9,366 nt of DNA from Acidimicrobiales bacterium (GTDB lineage Bacteria; Actinomycetota; Acidimicrobiia; Acidimicrobiales; Poriferisodalaceae), in the NCBI GenBank assembly GCA_020439485.1, contig JAGQSP010000221.1:1-9366 (forward strand), read 5' to 3'. Each line of letters opens with the position of its first letter. The stretch's first letter is position 1. Of the stretch, positions 1-5,592 are shown piece by piece. The notes beneath the pieces are model-generated. The model did not search any database, was not told the origin of the DNA, and saw only the letters and a list, made by a program, of their open reading frames with translations. A program made the position numbers and the translations under genes.

Positions 1-1796
1 TACGACGAAGATTGGGTTTCGTATAGGTCGGCGTAGTGGCCCTTGGCGGCCATCAGTTCGGCGTGTGAGCCGACCTCGACCACCTTGGCACCGTCGAGCA
101 CGACGATGAGGTCGGCCATACGAACCGTGCTGAAGCGATGCGAGATGAGGATGGTTATGCGGCCGCCGTCCGAGCCGCGCGCAGCCGCCGCGTAGTGCTC
201 GAACAGGGCGTTCTCGGTCTCGGCGTCGAGAGCCGAAGTGGGCTCGTCGAGCACCTGAACCAGAGGTTCGCTTCGCATGAAGCCCCTGGCGAGGGCGACC
301 TTTTGCCACTGGCCGTGCGACAGCTCGACGCCGCCCTCCCACGATGGGCCCAGCTGGGTGTCGAGACCGGCCGCCAGCCCCGATACGACGTCGTCGGCGC
401 CGGCTCGCCCGACGGCTGCCCCCACGGCGGGCCGATCGTCGATGTGCGGCTCGTCGCCAACCCCCACCGAGGTGAGGGCTGCGAACTCGAATCGGAAGAA
501 GTCTTGGAACGCCCCGGCCAGCCGTGAGCGCCAGCTGCGGGTGGTGAAGCGGGCGATGTCGACGCCGTCGGCGGTGATGCGACCTGCGGACGGGGCGTAC
601 ATGCGCGCCAGCAGCTTGACCAGGGTGGTCTTGCCGGCACCGTTCTCGCCCACGATGGCGACGACCGCACCCGCCGGCAGGTGCAGGTCGACCGAGTCGA
701 GGACCTTTCGCTGAGTTCCGGGATAGGTGAAGTCGACCGCTTCGAAGTCGATGCCGTGGGCCAGGTGGTCTGGAGCGTCGAGGTCGGCCGACTCGTCGGC
801 GGCCGCGGCGTAGTCTTCGAGCCAGGCCAGGCGCTGGGACGAATCGAGCCAGATACCCCGCAGGAACCCCAGCTCGCCGACTGCGGCACCCACGTACATC
901 GACAGTCGCGACCCGGCCACCAGAACCAGCAACACCGCGGAGGGCCCCGAGCCCAGCCCTTCGGCGACGAAGACGATGGCGCCCACGTACGCCGCTCCGA
1001 AGATGGCCCAAGCCAGGCTGTGCCACAACGCGGTGTTGCGTCGGGTGGCCGACAGGGGGGTCCACCAGGCCGTCCACGACTCGTTGCGCCTGTCTTTGAT
1101 GGCCTGCGCGTTGCCGCTGAGGCGTACCTCCTTGGCGCTGTGGGGCAGGGTCACCAGGCTGAACAAATGCCTGGCTCGCCGGTTGTGTTGGGCTACCGAT
1201 TCTTCGACCTTGCGTTCGATGCCGGGGCGCCACGTGGCGGTGTAGACGGTGGGCAGGGCGAAGACCACCAGCACGAGCAGCAATGGGTGCACCGTGGCCA
1301 ACAACACCAGGGTGATGATGAGGCGAAACACCCAGCCCATGGTCGAGAACAGCGACATGAACAGGTGGTCGAGGGCGAACACCTGGTCGCGCAGCACCGA
1401 CAGCCGGTCGAGGTAGTCGGGTCGTTCGTGATGCTCGATGGTGGGCACCGAGGCCTGCAGCTGGGCGACATGAGACTCGAGGGCAACAGACACCCGGTCG
1501 CGGAACCGGCGCTCGATGCGATCGAGCACGGTGCGAAGGAACCAGGTGAGCGTGGCCGAGAGGCCGAGCCCCAGGGCGGCCCAGACCACCTTGGGCCGTG
1601 AACCGTCGAGCACGCCGTCGGCCAGGATCGACAGCCACAGCGCTATGAGAGCGTCCGGAAGTGCGGTGAACAGCACCATCACAAACGACACCAGCAACAG
1701 CCTGGGCTCGGCGCGGTATCCGATGCGGACAGTACGCAACAGCGATGGGATGGCTGGGGGCAGGCCAGTGTCGGGGGCTGCGTCAGAGTGATTCAC
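1..1796 (-). CDS. ABC exporter half-transporter 2 (fused permease and ATPase)
   Basis: This is a type IV (MsbA/MDR-like) ABC exporter half-transporter that would drive ATP-dependent efflux across the cytoplasmic membrane. The first ~320 residues are the membrane domain, with hydrophobic segments near 33-60, 71-90, 155-182 and 262-303. The ATPase domain follows: Walker A GENGAGKTT (383-391), Q-loop FQDF, signature LSHGQ (492-496), Walker B ending in LDEP with the catalytic Glu at 518, and H-loop His553. The signature is non-canonical (His for the first Gly) and Walker B contains an unusual Gln (LVQVLDEP). The GTG start at 1796 was chosen because a GGGAGG lies six bases upstream. The start overlaps the end of the upstream ABC gene by 14 bases, implying translational coupling and a heterodimeric transporter. 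598 codons lie in the window and the last two bases read TA, so the stop may fall at the edge, but this is not visible. The substrate is unknown. FQDF and GQWQ resemble NisT/SpaT-type peptide exporters (recalled, not searched). Confidence 0.94.
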   Translation of the reverse strand, partial: MNHSDAAPDTGLPPAIPSLLRTVRIGYRAEPRLLLVSFVMVLFTALPDALIALWLSILADGVLDGSRPKVVWAALGLGLSATLTWFLRTVLDRIERRFRDRVSVALESHVAQLQASVPTIEHHERPDYLDRLSVLRDQVFALDHLFMSLFSTMGWVFRLIITLVLLATVHPLLLVLVVFALPTVYTATWRPGIERKVEESVAQHNRRARHLFSLVTLPHSAKEVRLSGNAQAIKDRRNESWTAWWTPLSATRRNTALWHSLAWAIFGAAYVGAIVFVAEGLGSGPSAVLLVLVAGSRLSMYVGAAVGELGFLRGIWLDSSQRLAWLEDYAAAADESADLDAPDHLAHGIDFEAVDFTYPGTQRKVLDSVDLHLPAGAVVAIVGENGAGKTTLVKLLARMYAPSAGRITADGVDIARFTTRSWRSRLAGAFQDFFRFEFAALTSVGVGDEPHIDDRPAVGAAVGRAGADDVVSGLAAGLDTQLGPSWEGGVELSHGQWQKVALARGFMRSEPLVQVLDEPTSALDAETENALFEHYAAAARGSDGGRITILISHRFSTVRMADLIVVLDGAKVVEVGSHAELMAAKGHYADLYETQSSS

Positions 1797-3696
1797 CGAC
1801 GACCTCCCTTCCCTGGTCGTCGAGTTCGGCCTCACCGGCGGCGAAGCGCGCCGCCTGCAGCCGATACATGGTGGCGTAGCGCCCTCCCAGCGCCAGCAGT
1901 TCTTCGTGTGTGCCCAGCTCGATGACCCGGCCGTCTTCGATCACACAGATGCGGTCGGCCTTGCGCACGGTGTTGAAGCGGTGCGATACGAGGATGGTGG
2001 TGCAGCCGCGGGTGGCTTCGAGGATCCGCTCGAAGATCTCGGTTTCGCCGCGGACGTCGAGCTGGGCCGTCGGCTCGTCGAGCAGCACCACGCCGGCTCC
2101 GGCGAACACGCCGTGCACGGCCCGGGCCAAAGCCACGCGTTGCCACTGCCCACCGCTGAGTTCGGTGCCGTTGGCGTAACCCCGGGCCAACGTGGTGTCG
2201 AGATCGGCGAGGCCCGCGGCTCCGGCGCTGTCGAGGGCGCGCACCACCGCTTCGGTGCGCGCCGGGTGGGGCCCCGACCCGTTCTGGGTGAGGGCGCTGG
2301 CCGCGATGCCCGCCGGATCGACATTGTCGATGAGCGGCAACTCGTAGCGGACGAAGTCCTGGAAGATGGCAGCGACGCGACTCCGCCATGTGGCCAGGTC
2401 GAGTGTGCGCATGTCTTGGCCGTCGACACGAATGGTGCCCGAATCGGGTTCGTAGAGGCGACAGATCAGCTTCGCGAGTGTGGTCTTGCCCGCCCCGTTC
2501 TGCCCGACGATGGCCAGGCTGGTGCCCGCAGGGATTTCGAGGTCGAGGCCCCTCAGCACCGGCTCGGTAGCGGTCGGGTAGGTGAAGGTGACGTCTTCGA
2601 AGCGGATCGACACGGCTCCGGGCGCAGCGCTGGCCTGGCCCTGCTGAATGGGCTCGACCTCGCCGACTGCGCGTTCGACCTTCTCGACCGCAGCCACCGG
2701 CGCGGCCGCCGAGTCGATGGCCCAGCTGAGCCCGCCGAACGCTATTGCGCTGGCACCGATGGCGGCCTGCAGATACACGACCGCAGCGCCCAGGTCGGCA
2801 GAACCCGACAGTGCAGCTTCGGCCACCTGCCAGAACACCAGCGCGTTGGCGCTCAGCACCACGACCAGGCTCCACACCACGGGTCGCTCGCGCAGCCGGG
2901 TCGCCTCCCACCTGAGATCGTCGAGTTCGAGGCGCCTGGTGCGGAACCGCTCGATGACCCAATCGGCCAAGCCGAACAATCGGACCTCCTTGGCCGCCGG
3001 TGCGTCGACGGCCAACCGGTAGGCGTAGTCGGCATGACGCTGAGCGGTCCGGACCCGATCGGTGTTGCGGGTCTTCCAGACCGCGCTTTCGCGAAGCAAC
3101 CAATGTGTGGAGCCCCACCCGATGATGAGCACCAGCGGAGCCCACCAAGCGAAGGCAAAAAGCACACACGACGTGGCGATGCCGGCCACCATCTGAACCA
3201 AGCCGCCGGCGACGAAGTCCATCGAAATCGAAAGCGGCGGACCGGTGATGCCCAGGTCGAAGTCGCGCGCCATTGTGAAGTCGTTGACCAGATCGGGGCG
3301 CTCGAGGTGGGCTATGCCCTCGGGAGCCGACACGGTGTCCATGAGGCGACGGTTGAGATGGTCGGCGGTGCGGACACCCAACGCCGAGCCCACCGCCTGG
3401 TGAACTGGCGCCAGAATCTGCAAGCCGACGAACACGAACCCGACGAACACCAAAGGGGCCGTCAAGCTGTCGCCCCGGTCGACCGCGCCGACCAGCCAGC
3501 CCGTCGAGATCGCCAGCAGCGCAGGCACCAGACCGCGGGCGAACAGGATTGCCCACCATGCGGTGCTGAGGCCCGGCGCGGCGCGGTGGAGGGCGCGGGC
3601 GAAGGTGACCTCCTGGCGCGACATCAGACGCTGCAAGGGCGAGGTGTCGGGGGATTGGGATTCGTCTGGTGCGGATCGGCCGCTGCTGCTGCCCAC
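1783..3696 (-). CDS. ABC exporter half-transporter 1 (fused permease and ATPase)
   Basis: This 637-residue half-transporter has membrane segments near 46-71, 82-104, 161-196, 275-298 and 303-325, then a complete nucleotide-binding domain. Motifs are Walker A GQNGAGKTT (398-406), Q-loop Gln446 in FQDF, canonical signature LSGGQ (513-517), Walker B VVLLDEP with Glu541, and H-loop His572. A KEVRLFGL segment (236-243) in the membrane domain matches KEVRLSGN in its partner (222-229), so the two are paralogs. With the overlapping downstream gene it probably forms a heterodimeric exporter with one normal and one altered ATP site. The GTG at 3696 directly follows an in-frame TGA and has no clear Shine-Dalgarno sequence. 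Met25 (3624) is an alternative start and also lacks one, so the N-terminus is uncertain. The gene begins 48 bases after HD-GYP protein B ends, on the same strand, with no visible terminator between, so co-transcription is likely. The cargo cannot be read from the sequence. Confidence 0.94.
   Translation of the reverse strand: MGSSSGRSAPDESQSPDTSPLQRLMSRQEVTFARALHRAAPGLSTAWWAILFARGLVPALLAISTGWLVGAVDRGDSLTAPLVFVGFVFVGLQILAPVHQAVGSALGVRTADHLNRRLMDTVSAPEGIAHLERPDLVNDFTMARDFDLGITGPPLSISMDFVAGGLVQMVAGIATSCVLFAFAWWAPLVLIIGWGSTHWLLRESAVWKTRNTDRVRTAQRHADYAYRLAVDAPAAKEVRLFGLADWVIERFRTRRLELDDLRWEATRLRERPVVWSLVVVLSANALVFWQVAEAALSGSADLGAAVVYLQAAIGASAIAFGGLSWAIDSAAAPVAAVEKVERAVGEVEPIQQGQASAAPGAVSIRFEDVTFTYPTATEPVLRGLDLEIPAGTSLAIVGQNGAGKTTLAKLICRLYEPDSGTIRVDGQDMRTLDLATWRSRVAAIFQDFVRYELPLIDNVDPAGIAASALTQNGSGPHPARTEAVVRALDSAGAAGLADLDTTLARGYANGTELSGGQWQRVALARAVHGVFAGAGVVLLDEPTAQLDVRGETEIFERILEATRGCTTILVSHRFNTVRKADRICVIEDGRVIELGTHEELLALGGRYATMYRLQAARFAAGEAELDDQGREVVGESL
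1803..1808 (-). promoter_or_regulatory. Strong ribosome binding site for the second ABC gene
   Basis: The minus strand reads GGGAGG here, six bases before the GTG start at 1796. The site lies inside the last codons of the upstream ABC gene. It decides the start of the downstream gene and supports reinitiation or coupled translation of the two subunits. Confidence 0.8.
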
Positions 3697-3744
3697 TCAG
3701 CGGACGCTATCGCAGCACTGGGACACTGGCGATCAGCCGATGCC

Positions 3745-5535
3745 TCAGCCGCAGGCCGTGAACATCCTGACCTGGTCGCGGTCGGTGCCGGTGGCATCGA
3801 ACTCGACCAGCACCACCTGGCCGTCGACGGTCAACGAGTCACCCGGCTCGATGGGCGAGGTGAATTCTGCGGCGCCCACGGCAAAGCCGAGGATCGTGTC
3901 GTCGCTGCCGATCACCGCGTCGATGGGGCGATCTCGCTGCGGGCTGGCGGCCACGATCAGGTAGCTACAGATCGACGACCCCGATGTGATCGTGAAGTCC
4001 GCGGAAGAGCCGACGCCGACTGTTCGACCCGAAGACGCACCCACTACTCGCAGGTCAGCGCTCAGAGTGGTAGGGCCCGACTCGTGGATCACGAACATCG
4101 AGCTGTCGGAGGTGATGTCGTCTGGACCAGAGCCGACAACCAGTTGGTCTGGCGCCAGGCGGATGACGCTGCGGTCGAGTGGATGCGCCGTGAGCGACTC
4201 GATGGGTTCGGTGGTGGTGGAGGACGAGGTCGTGGCGTCCACCGATGTGGTCGTGGTCGGCAGCCCGATCGTGGTCTGGCTGGTCGGAGGGTTCAGGGCC
4301 GTCGTTGTGGTTCGATCGACCACAACCGTGTCGTCGGGCGCTGAGCTGGTTGTCGAAGGTGCGGTCTGTTCGACCTGGGCTGCGGCCGCGGGTTGCGGAG
4401 TGTCGTAGGTCGCCACCATCAGCGGAGCCATCACGGTGGCGGCAGCAGCAGCACCCGCCACCGTCGCGGCCGTGGATCCTGCGGTGGTCGCGCTGCCCAC
4501 CAGTTCGCCCAGTCGGGGAACCTGCGCCAGCCAGCTGAGCGGACCGCTGATGCGCTGGAGCCTTGCGGTCGAGATGTGTAAGAACGCCCGCACGACCTTT
4601 GGATCGAACTGGGTGGCAGCACAGCTGGCCAGCTCGCGCCTGGCGTCTTCGGGCTTCCAGGGCTTCTTGTACGACCTGGCCGAAGTCATCACGTCGTAGG
4701 CATCGGCCACGGCCACGATGCGGCCCGCCAACGAGATGTCCGAGCCGGCCAGACCCAGCGGGTAGCCATCGCCGTCGTGGCGTTCGTGGTGTTGGGTAGC
4801 GGCGTCGAGCCATTCGCCCAGCCACGGGCGTAGCGGTTCGAGGATCGGTCCGGCCGCGCCCGGATGCTCGCGCAGCGTCATCCACTCTTCGTCGGTAGGT
4901 CGCCCGTTCTTGTTCAGTATCTCGGCCGGCACGGTCAGCTTTCCGACATCGTGCAACAGCGCAGCCCAGTGCAGCATCGAACGATCGTCGTCGGGCAGGC
5001 CCATGTTCTCGGCGATGAGATCCGAGTACGCCCTCACCCGCTCGGAGTGACCGCGAGTCTTGCGGTCGTGGTCGTTCAGGTCGGCCAGTATCGCCAGGAT
5101 GTTCTCGGCCGCCTCCTGGGGCGTGTCGCCCAGCGGCAGGCCGGCTTCTACGCGCCTCGCCAGGTCGCGGGCCTGCGAACGCCTCAACGCCACCGAATAC
5201 CTCGACGGCGCGTCGTCGGGGAACACGAGGCTGCATTGGTACAGGAACGACAGCGGAGCGAACTGTTGCATCACCGGCCGCGACAGCCATATCGCCGCGG
5301 TCGACGCGGCCAGGATCGCCACCCACCAGCCGACCGCGGCCAGCAGGCCCGCCGGTCGCGGAACGAGGGTTGCGGCAACGAATCCGGCCACATAGCCGGC
5401 GACCAGTGGAGCCGTGAACACGAACGCCCGAACGGCCCAGGCCTTTGTAGGAGAAGCACGCCAACGTCCAGAGCCGTCGGCCTGCGAGCGCGCCGAGCCG
5501 CCAGTAGCCGTGGTCTTGGGTGACTCTGCGCTCAC
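3745..5535 (-). CDS. Membrane HD-GYP domain protein B with exported C-terminal domain
   Basis: A 596-residue predicted membrane protein. Order: a short cytoplasmic tail with GGSARSQ (12-18); membrane hairpin (about 36-58 and 62-84); HD-GYP domain (about 138-320); third membrane segment (about 354-376); Thr/Ser-rich linker (about 391-443); C-terminal domain (about 450-596). HD-GYP hallmarks are present: His163 in GHSERV, HDVGK with His195, Asp196 and Lys199, His224, HHE (249-251), GYP (257-259) and Asp278. Known HD-GYP enzymes hydrolyse cyclic di-GMP or related dinucleotides, so phosphodiesterase activity is the family-based expectation, unproven here. By the topology, the catalytic domain is cytoplasmic and the C-terminal domain outside. 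Cys523 and Cys595 are matched in protein A and could form a disulfide. The GTG start is the most upstream available, with GGGA a few bases before it. It sits 57 bases downstream of its paralog and 48 upstream of the ABC pair. A degenerate, non-catalytic HD-GYP is less likely given the intact motifs. Confidence 0.91.
   Translation of the reverse strand: MSAESPKTTATGGSARSQADGSGRWRASPTKAWAVRAFVFTAPLVAGYVAGFVAATLVPRPAGLLAAVGWWVAILAASTAAIWLSRPVMQQFAPLSFLYQCSLVFPDDAPSRYSVALRRSQARDLARRVEAGLPLGDTPQEAAENILAILADLNDHDRKTRGHSERVRAYSDLIAENMGLPDDDRSMLHWAALLHDVGKLTVPAEILNKNGRPTDEEWMTLREHPGAAGPILEPLRPWLGEWLDAATQHHERHDGDGYPLGLAGSDISLAGRIVAVADAYDVMTSARSYKKPWKPEDARRELASCAATQFDPKVVRAFLHISTARLQRISGPLSWLAQVPRLGELVGSATTAGSTAATVAGAAAAATVMAPLMVATYDTPQPAAAAQVEQTAPSTTSSAPDDTVVVDRTTTTALNPPTSQTTIGLPTTTTSVDATTSSSTTTEPIESLTAHPLDRSVIRLAPDQLVVGSGPDDITSDSSMFVIHESGPTTLSADLRVVGASSGRTVGVGSSADFTITSGSSICSYLIVAASPQRDRPIDAVIGSDDTILGFAVGAAEFTSPIEPGDSLTVDGQVVLVEFDATGTDRDQVRMFTACG
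4207..4314 (-). repeat. Thr/Ser-codon low-complexity tract in HD-GYP protein B
   Basis: Imperfect runs of ACC, ACG, ACA and TCG codons encode residues 408-443, which are mostly Thr and Ser. This is the flexible, probably extracytoplasmic linker between the third membrane segment and the C-terminal domain. The run is interrupted and uses mixed codons, so it is not a simple microsatellite. Confidence 0.7.
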
Positions 5536-5592
5536 CTTGTTCCCATCGGCGGCCGGGGCTGGTGGGTTAGCTGCTGCCGGCGTTGGCGCTGC

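Noticed and set aside
681..1601. A 306-codon plus-strand open frame.
   Set aside because: It is antisense to the ABC membrane domain, rich in Gln, Gly, His and Arg, with no family resemblance; a shadow of the real frame.
3697..3744. Short inverted repeat ATCGC/GCGAT and direct repeat CAGTG between HD-GYP B and the ABC gene.
   Set aside because: Five-base units at chance level, with no T-run and no promoter-like boxes.
1906..4344. An 812-codon open frame on the plus strand.
   Set aside because: It is antisense to the ABC gene and HD-GYP protein B, crosses the gap between them, has low-complexity composition with no recognisable domain, and is explained by the G/C third-position bias of the real genes.
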